DNA of 64,000 nucleotides from Triglochin maritima (GCA_963682175.1 OY821774.1:41554201-41618200), one strand, 5' to 3'; shown: positions 37,426-48,300, counted from the first letter of the stretch. Notes: generated by a model from the sequence alone, not told the origin. Numbers and translations are program-made.

Positions 37426-38406
37426 AAAAAAAATTAATTTTCTGTTAAATTAATTTTTTTCAGGTTCCGTTGAAAGATTTTGGTGGTGATGGAGTAGATT
37501 ACAATGAGCTTTTTGACAGTAAAGAAATATTACAACAATCGAGGAAGCTTGTAAATGGGCGAAACAAGTTGCAATAGGAGCCGAATTTTTTTGGTTATAT
37601 CATCATACAAACCAAAAGCAAATAACCGGATGGATTGTTACCTGAGATGTGATCGCAGAAGTGAAATGAGTTCTCGTGATACGAGTATTGCACTACGAAA
37701 GAATACAAAAAGAAAAGGTTGCGGTTGTCGGTTTTTGGTAAAAGTGGTGGAGCGACGGGATCATGATGGATGAGTCATTGTTTCTAGTAGCACCTATGGG
37801 CAGCACAACCATGCACTTGCAGTTTATTCAGAGGGTCACCGACAGGTCAGCGGACTTAGTGTTGAGGCAAAGCAAATTGTTCGTGATATGATAGAGACAC
37901 AAGCAAGACCACGTAACATTTTGTTGGCGGTAAAGGAGAAATTCCCGAACGATAATCCCAATCAAAGACACATTTATAACTTCAGAGAGTACATGAGGAG
38001 GACGAAATCTGAAGACAAGAATCCCGCGCAGCAGTTTCTCAGGGAGGCAGTGCAGCATAACTTTTTCATTGGATTTTGGCAGATTAAGAAACTAATGTCC
38101 TCACTCACGCGTTTTTGGCACATCTGACTTCAGTTCAAATGTTGCGTACATACCCATTCGTAATCTGTATGGATTCGACGTATGAGATGAACAAGTACAA
38201 GATGCCTTTGTTTGAGATGGTTGGGGTTACTCCAACAAACATGAATTTCCTTGTCGGATATGCGATTTTGCAGGATGAGACCGAGTCTAGTTACCGGTGG
38301 GTGTTGGAGAGGTTGCGAGATATGTTATTGGATATTGTTAGCCCGACTGCAATAATAACTGACCGGGAGATGGGTCTGATGCGACCAGTGGCAGAGGTTT
38401 TTCCTG

Positions 38407-38924
38407 GGAGAAATTTTCAAAATAATCAAAAAAAAATAAAAAATTGGAAAAATATGCACTTCAGAAACTTAATTGGCAAAATATGCACATTGAAAAACGG
38501 CACCACAGGTGCCGTTTTTACCCTTAATAAAAACGGCATCAGTGATGCTGTTTTTACTTGGGCAATTTTTTTCTTGGTTTCGAGATGTCGTTTTTATTTA
38601 ATACATGTTGAACTAGAAACGGGTCGGTCGGGGGTCTCGCTGATCTGGAAATTTTTTGGATCTCCGACCGACCCGTTTCTAGTTCAACATGTATTAAATA
38701 AAAACGACATCTCGAAACCAAGAAAAAAAATTGCCCAAGTAAAAACGGCATCACTGATGCCGTTTTTATTAAGGGTAAAAACGGCACCTGTGGTGCCGTT
38801 TTTACTTAATGAAAACGGCATCAGTGATGCCATTTTTCAATGTGCATATTTTGCCAATTAAGTTTCTGAAGTGCATATTTTTCCAATTTTTTATTTTTTT
38901 TTTGATTATTTTGAAAATTTTTCC
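38407..38924. mobile_element. 518-bp foldback element inserted in the MULE-2 transposase
   Basis: Two nearly identical inverted arms of about 240 bp surround a spacer near 38640-38655. The outer ends are GGAGAAATTTTCAAAATAAT and its partner GGAAAAATTTTCAAAATAAT on the complement. A perfect 9-bp duplication TTTTTCCTG flanks it (38398-38406 and 38925-38933), as for Mutator-type elements. Removing it and one duplication copy restores the transposase frame across VFP/ESAHLL. Each arm contains hairpins such as AACGGCACCACAGGTGCCGT and AACGGCATCAGTGATGCCGT. The open frame crossing it is a product of the insertion, not a gene. Confidence 0.95.
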
Positions 38925-40974
38925 TTTTTCCTGAGTCTGCTCATTTACTATGAACCTGACATATCAACAAAGACGTGTACAACTATGCATACCACGTTTT
39001 CAGTCTGCAGAGATTTTCAGGCGTGGAAAGTGGATGAAAGTCATGCTTTTTGATTCACAGACGGATTATGATAGACCAGTCTGTAATCTGAAAGATTCTT
39101 TCAAGACTTGGTCAGTGCTCACTGAGTATATGGAAGACACATGGTTGGTGCATAAAGAAAAGTTTGTGTTGAATTGGACGAATAAAGTTCTTCACTTCGG
39201 TAACACTACGAACTGCAGGGTGGAAAGTGCACATTCGGCACTGAAAGAGTGGATCACTACATCGACTGCCGCTCTCGACACTCTTTTCGACCGCGTGAAC
39301 TCGGCTATTGAAATGCAGCTGACGAATATTCGGAGCTTTCTTAAAGATTCGAGATGTCGAATTGTGACAAACTACATTGGTCATTTGTTTCAGTATATAA
39401 ATGGGTGAGTTTCGCATCACTGCTTGTCGTTATTGAATCAGGAGTTGAAGAGAATGCAGGACTTAAGTGATGAAGTTGAATATTGTTGCGGGTGTGCTTT
39501 TCTGACATCACATGTGATTCCTTGTGCTTGTACCATGTACGAGTGTTTTGCGTCAGGTAATGGAATTTATTTAGAGCAGATTCAGCCATTCTGGAAAACA
39601 CTTGTCATTAGAGAAGGAGTCTAGATGTCAGAGTTTATGGATCAGTCAGCACAAGACGTCGAGCATTTTCGGAAGCTCGTTGATGAGATTTCGGAGAGTA
39701 ACCCTGCAGTAATTCGTAGTGCCTCTCATATTTTATACAAACAGTTACACCCCAATCAATCGAACTATGGAGAACCCGCAGAAAATACTAAGGTACGAGG
39801 TCGACCTAGGGGAAAGTCGACACGTCAGGACCCGAGTGCCTTCGAGTATGCTGAGCGAGGTCGTGGTCGGTCTGGCAGTAGTCGGAGCAGGGGTCGTGAT
39901 CGGTCTTCCAATTCGTCTCGATCGTCCGTGAACACGGGCACAAGATCTTCTGGTATGACGATATCTTTGTTGTTATTTAATATATATCAGTAATCTAGAT
40001 GAGGTTGAATATATTATCTCCTAATTTTGTTGTTTTAATGAATTGTTATTTATCTATCTTACAGTGTCCGGACGGATTGACGTGGACAACTTCCCAAATG
40101 TTGATATACTGCCAGGAATCATTTTACCATTTCTGGAAATTGGAATGACGTACGTGCTGATGGCAACTGTGGATTTCGATGTGTTGCCAATGTCTTCCAT
40201 GGTGGTCAAGACAACTGGTCGTACGCCCGTCGTGCGATTTCTAATGAGATAGGTGCACATCCTATTTATGAGAGTGTCTATTTCGGCAATGTGGTAGAGG
40301 CTCGTCAACGAATTGATTGGGGCGGGGGAGCTTGTGGCGAGAATCATTATATGGATGTTTGGGCCGACTTGTTTCCTATTGCTAATTTTTACAAGTGTGC
40401 GATCATGTATTTCGCAATAGAAACGGATGGTTCGTTATTCTCGTGTCTTACTGTGCTACCTTGGGAGAGTCCGTCTGTCATGACGAGGCCTGTCAGAGAG
40501 TTGGTCGTTGCTCATTTAGAGAGTTACAAGCATTTTATTCGTTTGGAATTAGGTGAAAATTTCCCAGTACATCCTATAGCGACCTTATGGTATCAAATGC
40601 GAGATGAGAGTGTTGTTGGATGGGAGGACCAGTACGAAAGTAGGATAGAGTATTGGAACCGGTTACGTAGTACATTTTGATTGTAATTTGTAATGCATTT
40701 GTAATGTATAATATATCGTGTATTTGTACTTATATCGTGTTGTTCTTTTACCATATTTTAAATTTAAGTATTATTTGATATCTAAAGAAATAAAAGATAT
40801 TTTGTGACAAATAAATTTTAAAAATACGATAGTCAAAGAAATACGTAGAAGATATGTTCGTAAGAAATAAATAATAATAGTACACAAATAAGCATAAGCA
40901 AGTACCAACAAATGTAGTAACAGTGCAAAATATAACAAAACGATAGTAAAAGCAAGTCAACTACAACTCATCAT

Positions 40975-43592
40975 CTGAATCATGGTCCGAAATGCCCAAC
41001 TGGTTGTTCCAATCCTCGATGAAGCGATCCCAATCTGTACATGCAAGTCTCGTATCCTCGGTCGGCATTTTGTCTCTCTATCGCAAGAACGGCTGCGTAC
41101 ACCGTATCACCCTACTCATCCACTGTATGTAAAATAAAAATTAGCGTACATTAACAACAATAACAAAATATACATTACAATTACAAATATAATTAGATAA
41201 ACTTACCGCATCGGCACATGTCCTATCCAGTGGTCTCTCCGGTCTCGGAATGATACCGCGTACGATAAGTGGATGTGAGCACCTACCGAACCACTGCAAA
41301 TAATATGCATCACAAGTGGAGGGGTCGCGGCTACAACTCAGATCGTCCAGGTGAAGTCGCCCTACTCTCGGAAATGTCCTCCAAACCAATTCCGCGAACG
41401 AAGCGCTATGCCTGACGCCGTACGTCGTCGCAGTCGCCGACCGTACTGCATGCTCGGGCGTCGGGATGTCAACCGGGATCACCTAAACGTAACCTAACTG
41501 ACGTAACACGCGATCAGGTAAATAAGGCTTTGTGATATCCCTATAACGAAAAACGCCCATAAATGTAGTCCTCAGCACAGCTATAGCAGGCTCGGGACCA
41601 TACAACAACCACTCCACCTAAACGTTTATACGTTAATAATAATAAAGTTAAAATTTAAATAAACGTGAATGATATATACATTATATACCTGCGATGCAGT
41701 CATCTGATCTAGCCGTCTACGAATAGAAAGAAGTCGACCCTCACTCTTATCCTCGGCCCGGACAGCCCACATACGCGAACGAGGATGACCACGCTCAATA
41801 ATCTTCCGCTCCTGATGTGGGCGGAAAGCAGGAAAATACTCATAAATCCAAGCATGCAGCAGTGTGAGACAACCTGTAATCCCAGAACAATCAGCACGAC
41901 TCGATATACCCAGCTGGCGATACAGATATGCCAACGTCGCGGACCCCCACGAGTACTGACCAATGGTATCTGGCTCCCTCGCCTCCAGTAGGTCGCGTGG
42001 TCTAACTCTGGAACCGCTCTTGTCGAAAAACAAGACGCAGCCTAGCAGTAAGAAGAGGTAAGCAGTCATCTGCGTATCCTCAGTCTGTGGTGGTTTCCCC
42101 CGTCTGCAACACTCGTCCACAGCATCGATGTTAACACTACAACCACTCAAAAATGAGCTATCTCGTCCAAGACCCTCCAGGCTGACACCCAACAACTCAG
42201 ATACATATAACTTCAGCTCAGATGTCGGCGCCTGCGCACTGACCATAAGACCTCAATAGGATTGTGTAGAATCTGAAAGACGCCATGCAACATGATCGTC
42301 TTCTCTCCGAACGGCAAGTGGAAAGTGTTGGTGTCAGGCTACCACCACTCCACGACACCCAAAATCAATAACATGTCGATACAGGAAAACATGTTGTACG
42401 GCAAGTGACCCAATCCACTGTCACTGACGGTCGTCGTCATATCATCAGTCATCACCGAAGGCCATGCCTGCAATGTCGTACAGGCTCTGTGCCGATTATG
42501 CCACTTCAATACCTTCCGATCCTCGCCATGCCAGATGCGTCTGGCGATGTGGCTTCCGAAACTATGAATGACACTGTCATCTAGAGGACCACCGGGCATA
42601 TTATCCGTGACGATCCAAGAGTCGACCTCACCCCTATTTTTCTTCTGAGCTCGGGCGTCTGCAGTGTACGAACTCGAATCACCGGTCACAAACCGGCCAC
42701 CTCGATCCTTCCTAATGACCCACTCAGCCGAAGGACCACAATGTCGCCCCCGTCCTCGACCGGACTGATGTATCGCCTCCTCCTGTGGCCCCAAGTCATA
42801 CCGGCCCCCATCGTCACTCTCATCGTGACTCCTCAACTCATCTGAATCATCCTTGTCGTCGAAAGAATCCTCAGCTGTCTGACGACGACGTAACAGACCT
42901 CTCTCTCTCCTAACTGAAGCAGAAATACTACGTGTACGTGGATGACGAGGACTTGACTCGTCTCCTACACTACGTACCGCGCGTAAGGGAATTGATTTCC
43001 CTTTTCCTCCACGGTAACCCGATGACTATTAATTCAATTTTAAAAATAAAATTTTATTAATGGATTTACTAAAATAATTAAACTAATTATTAACTTAATA
43101 ATCGATTTATTTAGCAATTATCACAATTAATCAAAAATCCTTTACTAAAATCGTACACAACTAATTATTAACATAATAATCAATTTATTTAGTGATTATC
43201 ACAACTTTTAATCAATAATTCATTACTAAAATAATTAAACTAATTATTAACTTAATAAGCGATTTATTTATTAATTATCACAATTTATAATCAATAAAGG
43301 ATTTCCTAAACTAATTTAATTCATTATTAACATAATATTCAATCTATTTTAAATTTATCAAAATTTATAATCAATTTAAAAAAAATTAAAAAATCCCTAG
43401 GCGTCTGCGGGAGACGCCTGCCCTACGTGGGAGGCGTCTCCCGAAGACGCCTATGCCAATGGTTGGGTGTCTCCCGCGAACGCCCCAGCCAATTTTATTA
43501 TTTTTAAAAATTTAATTAAAATAAATATGACAATTTACCAGATGTGAGTAGTCCGGAGCGTCTGCTGGTTCTTTTCCTAGCCTCCTAGACAT
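40975..43592 (-). pseudogene. Plant mobile domain (PMD) gene of MULE-2
   Basis: On the minus strand a short first exon (ATG at 43592, MSRRLGKEPADAPDYSHL) ends at a GTAAATTG donor near 43539. After an AT-rich intron the frame resumes near 43020 with a charged Arg/Asp-rich region, then the PMD: GGPLDDSVIHSFGSHIARRI (42600-42540), NTFHLPFGEKTIMLHGVFQI (about 42310), YLFLLLGCVLFFDKSGSRV (about 42060), GQYSWGSATLAYLYRQLGIS (about 41960), LTLLHAWIYEYFPAFRPHQE (about 41850) and YYLQWFGRCSHPLI (about 41290). PMD proteins include the Arabidopsis MAIN/MAIL1 silencing factors and many transposon-borne copies. Frame changes near 42340, 42250 and 41600 may be introns or lesions; an intact product is unlikely. 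Confidence 0.85.
43400..43495. repeat. GCGTCT/AGACGC palindromes in intron 1 of the MULE-2 PMD gene
   Basis: AGGCGTCTGCGGGAGACGCC and a related inverted pair GAGGCGTCTCCCGAAGACGC, with a third decayed copy, in the first intron of the PMD gene. Same word as in intron 1 of the convergent transposase gene 6 kb away. Confidence 0.8.
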
Positions 43593-43677
43593 TATATCCG
43601 GTGAATAGAAGAGTTATATGAAGAGAAAATTGTGTTAAAAGAGTGAAATGAAGAGTTATATAAATAGAAATGGTAGA

Positions 43678-43740
43678 TGGGCAAAATGGTAATCTGTTGG
43701 GGCGATTTAAGTAGTTTTACAGCGACGAATAACAGTTCAG
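43678..43740 (-). repeat. MULE-2 right terminal inverted repeat
   Basis: Inverted partner of 37118-37180; flanked by ATAATTTAA. Confidence 0.8.
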
Positions 43741-43749
43741 ATAATTTAA

Positions 43750-44742
43750 GGGGCTTCTTTACCGATGAGGTCCAAAAAGAATGCCAAACTTGTGTGTGTG
43801 GTTGTCGGAAAAGTAAGAGGTGGAAGCGTTTCGCAATTGATTTACCTAAGAATAACTTTTCATTTTAAATTTATTGCAATTACTTTATTTTTTCCTTTTT
43901 TGTTTTTCTTTTCATAATTTCAGCACAATCTAAATCTATATAAATTTGCAGAATTAATTGAGAATTAGATAATAAAAAAATGGAATGTATCTAGGGTTTT
44001 GAGTTTCAACGGATCGGATCTGCCAACATCCGTATTCAAATTCGGAATTTTGTTTGACATCCGTATTCAATCAGATTTTTTTAATTATATCTGAATCAAT
44101 ATATGGCGGATCCGAATCGAATACATATATTATCCGTATCCAGACAATAACATCAAGAATCGAAAATCCGATCTGAATTCCTGATTTAAGGTAATAATAA
44201 TCAAAATCGTAATTTTATTTTAATTCCATAATTAGAAAGTTGCTCTGAAACTTTTTCCATGAAGTAGGGACCCTTGTTTGATTAAGAATGGATTGGAATT
44301 CAAATGTATACATTTCTAGATGTAATTTTCGTAAAACAAATTGGATAATATTTGTCACGAGTTTGTATTTTACACTTAATTTCATGAGTGAGAATAACAT
44401 AAATAATGGCAACTGAAAAGTGTGATGTTTAAATGAAATAATAATAATGACAATAATAACAACAACAACAACAAGAGTGACTTGTGTGTGAGGTGACTCA
44501 GTTGAATTTCAAGAATCGCTATTTTTGCTCGCTTGATGCTTCAAGTTCTGCTCTCTTAAGGTTTCCTGCGCAATCCATAAAATAGTTCTGAACAAGATGT
44601 GAACTTAGATTGAGACTTTATTTGTGGATTTCGATAAGAAGCCAAAATTATTGCCCACCACTAAATTTAGATCTATCAAAGATAGCCAAAACGAATGAAT
44701 AAAATGGCACTTAAAGAACATGTAATCTGAAATCTAAATTTC
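43750..44742. other. Spacer with a CGGATC/GATCCG-rich remnant
   Basis: No gene. Between about 44005 and 44190 the words CGGATCGGATC, GGATCCGAATCGAAT and ATCCGTATCC recur on both strands, as in some hAT miniature elements, but no target duplication was found. Confidence 0.4.
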
Positions 44743-44750
44743 AGTGTAGC

Positions 44751-45286
44751 TAGGGGTGCACATGGGTTGGGTTCAACCCGAAACCCAACCCGAACTCGAC
44801 TGGTCGGGTCGGGTTGGGTCGGGTTGGGGAGGGGTTCGGGTCGGGTCGGGTTGGGAAAATCAAAAACCCGAATGTTCGGGTCGGGTTCGGGTTGAGGGGG
44901 TCGGGTTGACACAACCCAACCCGAACCCGATTTTTAATTTTTTAATTTTTTTTATTTTTTCCCAAATAAACCGGTCGACCGAACATCACTTGGTCGACCG
45001 AACATCACTCGGTCGACCGTTTCCAACCCGAAAATTTCGGGTGTTCAAGCCACCGGTCGACCGTTTAAGCACCGGTCGACCGAACCCGACCAAGTTTGGG
45101 AGAAAATTTCCGATTTCGGGTTCAACCCGATCCAACCCGACCCAACCCGAAAATTTTGGGTCGGATTGGGTTGAACCTAAACCGGTTCGGGTTCGGGTTG
45201 GGTTGGGTTTTTTCCCAACCCGAAAATTTCGGGTTGGGTCGGGTTAAGGCCCAAATCCGACCCAACCCGACCCATGTGCACCCCTA
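44751..45286. mobile_element. hAT-type miniature element (536 bp) built of GGGTT/GGGTC repeats
   Basis: Inverted ends TAGGGGTGCACATGGGT and ACCCATGTGCACCCCTA. A perfect 8-bp duplication AGTGTAGC lies at 44743-44750 and 45287-45294. The arms are almost entirely GGGTTCGGGTCGGGTTGGG-type repeats on one strand and their complement on the other. The centre (44970-45085) holds five (C)GGTCGACCG palindromes. The open frames across it are repeat artefacts. Confidence 0.93.
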
Positions 45287-45854
45287 AGTGTAGCGCATTG
45301 GGCAACAAGGAGTTAGAATCCCTTTTCGGTTTAAAATATCTTTTATAAGCATTTGGTTTTAAGCAAATAGCCAGAAGAAATTTTTATCTTCAAGGACAAG
45401 GGTTGTGCCAAGTGAGTTTATAGAATGGATCGCTAACCTCTCTATTTGTTAGAAACAGAAAATCTCATTTTTACTTAGAGTCCAAGATATCTTAGACTCT
45501 TAAGTATCATTTCCTCTTTGCAAATTCAAAATGTCAAGTGAGTCCAAAATGCACTTTTCTCTTCTTTACATCAACTTCTCACTAAAACTTAACATTTTTA
45601 TCACGAAAATATCAATCATTTTATCTTATTCACCGCATAAATTTTTCTCAAAGCACGGACCATTAAAAATGTGCAACGTGCCCCAGTAATCCATCTTCAT
45701 TACCAGCTTTTTGAACGGACAGATGTGCCCCTTTGTGGTCGGGCAAATAAAACATGTCATGAATTTGAAACGTAAGTGTCAAGTTTATTATACCTTTTAG
45801 GCCGTCATTTTCTTTGCACCGTAACGGTGACCTTCAATAGAGAATACATCTATC

Positions 45855-46312
45855 AATGAATTGAGTTTGACGACGTGACAATATTTGAGTTATATTAAAT
45901 GAGGTGATTACATTCCAATGTAATTGGATTACGATATTTTACGATGTAATCCAATTACCTTGAAATTTATGTAATTGTGATTACAACGCTTAATTTCCGA
46001 ATCAAACAATGGGATGTAATCTAGCATGTAATTTGATTATACTACACCATTGATTACAATGAACCAAGCATGTAATCTAGCACTAAAGCATGCTTGGTTC
46101 GTTGTGATTAATGGTGTAATGTAATCTTATTACACCCTTGATTTCATTTCCTTACTTGGTTAAAAAAAGGTTGTAATCGTTATGTAATCCAAATACATCC
46201 ATTTCAATGTAATTGTATTACACCCTTAGGTATCGTAATTCAATGTATTGCAATGTAATCAAGTTATTTCACATAACTCAAATATTATTACAGAGTCAAA
46301 ACTCAATCTGGA
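45855..46312. mobile_element. AT-rich foldback/MITE with nested inverted repeats
   Basis: Outer arms of about 80 bp are inverted copies (left ATTGAGTTTGACGACGTGAC, right complement ATTGAGTTTTGACTCTGTAA, both leading to ATATTTGAGTTAT and GTGATTACATT-like sequence). A central hairpin (about 46045-46120) pairs ACCATTGATTACAATGAACC with ACCATTAATCACAACGAACC on the complement. The word GTAATC/GATTAC recurs throughout. No target duplication was established. Confidence 0.7.
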
Positions 46313-46436
46313 TGATGTCGGGAGTATGCATGAACTCCGATAACCTTTCTAAGCATTTATCAAATTTATTAACTTACATATTTACCTTCTGAATCATATT
46401 GGAATTCCCATGACGAATTCAAGCGTTACGAAATAA

Positions 46437-46540
46437 TGTAATTTGATAACATGAAATCCAATATATGAAATGTAATCTAATTACATGGAATTTGATAACA
46501 TGAAATTCAATATATAGAATGTAATCTAATTACGTAGAAC
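46437..46540. repeat. Two-copy tandem repeat, about 50-bp unit
   Basis: The unit AATTTGATAACATGAAATYC followed by AATATATRRAATGTAATCTA is present twice in succession with few differences. It adjoins the GTAATC-rich foldback. Confidence 0.7.
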
Positions 46541-46842
46541 TTGATTCCATGCAATCCATATATGACGACCCAAGTAAACTTGATATAATGTTGGCATCTG
46601 TTTAGCTAGCATCCTCCACCACTCCCCCACCGCAACAACTCTTGCAGTGGCCGTGATCCCCACCACATGAGCTCCCATTGAGGGTATCTTCACCCGTGAT
46701 TTGATAATTCCAAGACATCAAATGGTCAAGTTGACGTTGCCTTTATGATTATGTGCCATCCTAACTTTTGTGTATCTTTTGTCTTATCGGACATTGCTTT
46801 TCTAGTTATATTTGCATGTTATTTTTTATATTTCATAGTTAA

Positions 46843-46978
46843 GCGTGTTACTAATACTGCAATCCTTATAAACAAGAATTAAATTAACCGTGTTACTAAT
46901 ACTGCAATCCTATATAAACAAGAATTAAATTAAGTGTGTTACTAGTACTGCAATCCTATATAAACAAGAATTAATTTC
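46843..46978. repeat. Three-copy tandem repeat, 45-46-bp unit
   Basis: Units begin at about 46843, 46888 and 46934 and share CGTGTTACTAATACTGCAAT and AAACAAGAATTAAATTAA. The first copy lacks one base (TTATAAAC against TATATAAAC in the other two). Confidence 0.85.
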
Positions 46979-47767
46979 AAAATAAAGAATGCTTCTCAAA
47001 CACTCAAAACCCTTTAACAGAAGGAACACGAATAAAACGGTTTAATCTAGAAGTGGGTCATATATATTAAACAACAAAGTTCCGGACATGATATTTTAAC
47101 ACATATTATGACCCCTAATCTCATAATTCAACAACACCACCAATAATCCCATCCCAGGTCACGTTTGACATGATTGCTCCCTAAAATATTTGGTAGTAAA
47201 GATCAAGCAGCTTCAACACCTAAGTGATGAAAATCATAGTTGGATTGGATCTATGTAAGTAGTGGTGGTGGCACTTGTGTGATTCCTATAATTTGGGCAT
47301 GGAAGTGATTCCTGTGGAAGCTTTGTTTGGCTCTATAAAAGGGGAGAGACGTTTGGAAAAGCAAAAAAGCTAATCGGAAAGTGACAGGTGACGTAGAAAA
47401 AGAAATGCACCATTCACAATGAAGAGAGGCCTCTCTCTGGTTCTTGGATGCGGTCACCTCCCTATTGGTGATGAGGTCTTGTTTTTCCCTGTTGCCCGAT
47501 CACGACCCCTAACAACCGGTCGACCACCAGGTCGTCACCGGGACGCGTTAAGTGGTGTGTTCCGGTTGGGTTTTTTTTTCGAAATTAGTTTTAATTTTTT
47601 TGATTTTGTTTTCAAAATATATTTTTTAGTTGTTTTTATTTTTATTTTAATTTTTTTCAGGATTGACTTCCAAATGACGTGGAGAAAATAGATGAGTTGT
47701 GGTAGGTTGTGGTTAAGATGTGAATATTGTCAGAAAAAGAAGAAAATGAGTTGATGATGGAGAAAAC
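46979..47767. other. Spacer before MULE-3
   Basis: No gene recognised. A GC-richer stretch at 47440-47580 includes ACCGGTCGACCACC, close to the palindrome of the Sirevirus LTRs. An intron-like T-rich tract ends TTTTTTTCAG near 47660 without a convincing coding exon after it. Confidence 0.4.
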
Positions 47768-47776
47768 TGATGTAGA

Positions 47777-48300
47777 TGGAAAAAAAGAAAAAAAATTCAA
47801 AATAATTTTTTTTTAAAAAAAATTTACCAAAAAAAATCTCCACTAAAAGTAATTTCCAAACTAGACCCGCTGCCACCACGTGGTGACATGTGCGCGTCGG
47901 CAAGTTTTGTTTTTTTGTGCATAGAGAACTCGGCATCACCAGTGCCGAGTTCATCTTCTGAGAACTCGGCACTGGTGATGTCGAGTTCTACTTTGGTAGA
48001 ACTCGGCATGGGTGATACCGAGTTCAACTTTGGTATAACTCGGCATGGGTGATGCCGAGTTTAACTTTGGTTTTTTATTGGCCAACGCTTCGACATTTTT
48101 TCTTAGGTGATTCAAATAGAACTCGACACTCTAAGTGTCGAGTTCTATTTAAGAAACTGTTCTCCTGGCGATCAGATCGTGTATGAGATTGATTGTCAGG
48201 AGAACAGTTACTTAAATAGAACTCGGCACTTAGAGTGCCGAGTTCTAAAGGAAGAACTTGGCATTACTAACGCCGAGTACGCCGATTTCACCTAAGAAAA
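47777..48300 (+). repeat. MULE-3 left TIR with nested hairpins
   Basis: Contains serial hairpins with the core ACTCGGCA..TGCCGAGT (47926-47952, 47963-47989, then decayed copies at about 47998-48060). A larger foldback at about 48118-48247 has arms each carrying an AACTCGRCAC..GTGYCGAGTT hairpin followed by CTGTTCTCCTG or CAGGAGAACAG. Two adjacent hairpins (47926-47989) are also inverted copies of each other. Confidence 0.85.

Larger units (their letters stand above)
37272..40680 (+). pseudogene. MULE transposase fused to an OTU-like protease, decayed
   Basis: Exon 1 (37272-37301, MSDEVPGSGE) is followed by a putative intron (37302-37463) and exon 2 (VPLKDFGGDGVDYNELFDSK). Then come a FAR1/WRKY-GCM1-like region (GCGCRFLVKVVERRDHDG), the DDE catalytic domain (VICMDSTYEMNKYKMPLFEM and IITDREMG, with the Glu at NCRVESAHSALKEW), a SWIM-like motif CGCAFLTSHVIPCAC and an Arg/Ser-rich linker near 39850-39940. 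After a short intron an OTU domain follows (RADGNCGFRCVANV near 40153, with catalytic Cys, then GACGENHYMDVWADLFPI) ending at 40680. Lesions: frameshifts near 37560-37610, 38090 and 40138; stops at 37771-37773, 38951-38953 and 38957-38959; and a 518-bp insertion at 38407. Plants often have such genes misannotated as 'PKS-NRPS hybrid synthetase cheA-like'. Confidence 0.9.
37118..43740. mobile_element. MULE-2: 6.6-kb Mutator-like element with OTU and plant-mobile-domain genes
   Basis: Terminal inverted repeats of about 63 bp: the left end (37118 onward) and the complement of the right end share TATTCGTCG, ACTTAAATCG and a CCCAA-to-CCC tail in the same spacing. The flanks ATAATTTAG (37110-37118) and ATAATTTAA (43741-43749) are a 9-bp duplication with 8 of 9 identity. 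Inside are a transposase-OTU gene (+) and a plant-mobile-domain gene (-) in convergent orientation, both decayed. The family combination (MULE transposase, OTU-like cysteine protease, plant mobile domain) is known from plant genomes. Confidence 0.85.

Noticed and set aside
38115..38861. A 248-codon open frame on the plus strand
   Set aside because: It starts in the MULE-2 transposase and runs through the inserted foldback; the second half is translated inverted-repeat DNA, so it is not a real protein.
37272..40680. A polyketide or non-ribosomal peptide synthase, as similar plant proteins are often labelled
   Set aside because: The visible domains are a MULE DDE transposase, SWIM-like motif and OTU protease; no ketosynthase, adenylation or carrier motif is present.
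44760..45270. Possible interstitial telomeric repeat
   Set aside because: The words are GGGTTCGGGTCGGGTT, not TTTAGGG, and the block is bounded by TIRs and an 8-bp duplication.
44756..45287. A 163-codon Gly/Arg/Pro-rich frame
   Set aside because: Translation of GGGTT/GGGTC repeats in a hAT miniature element.
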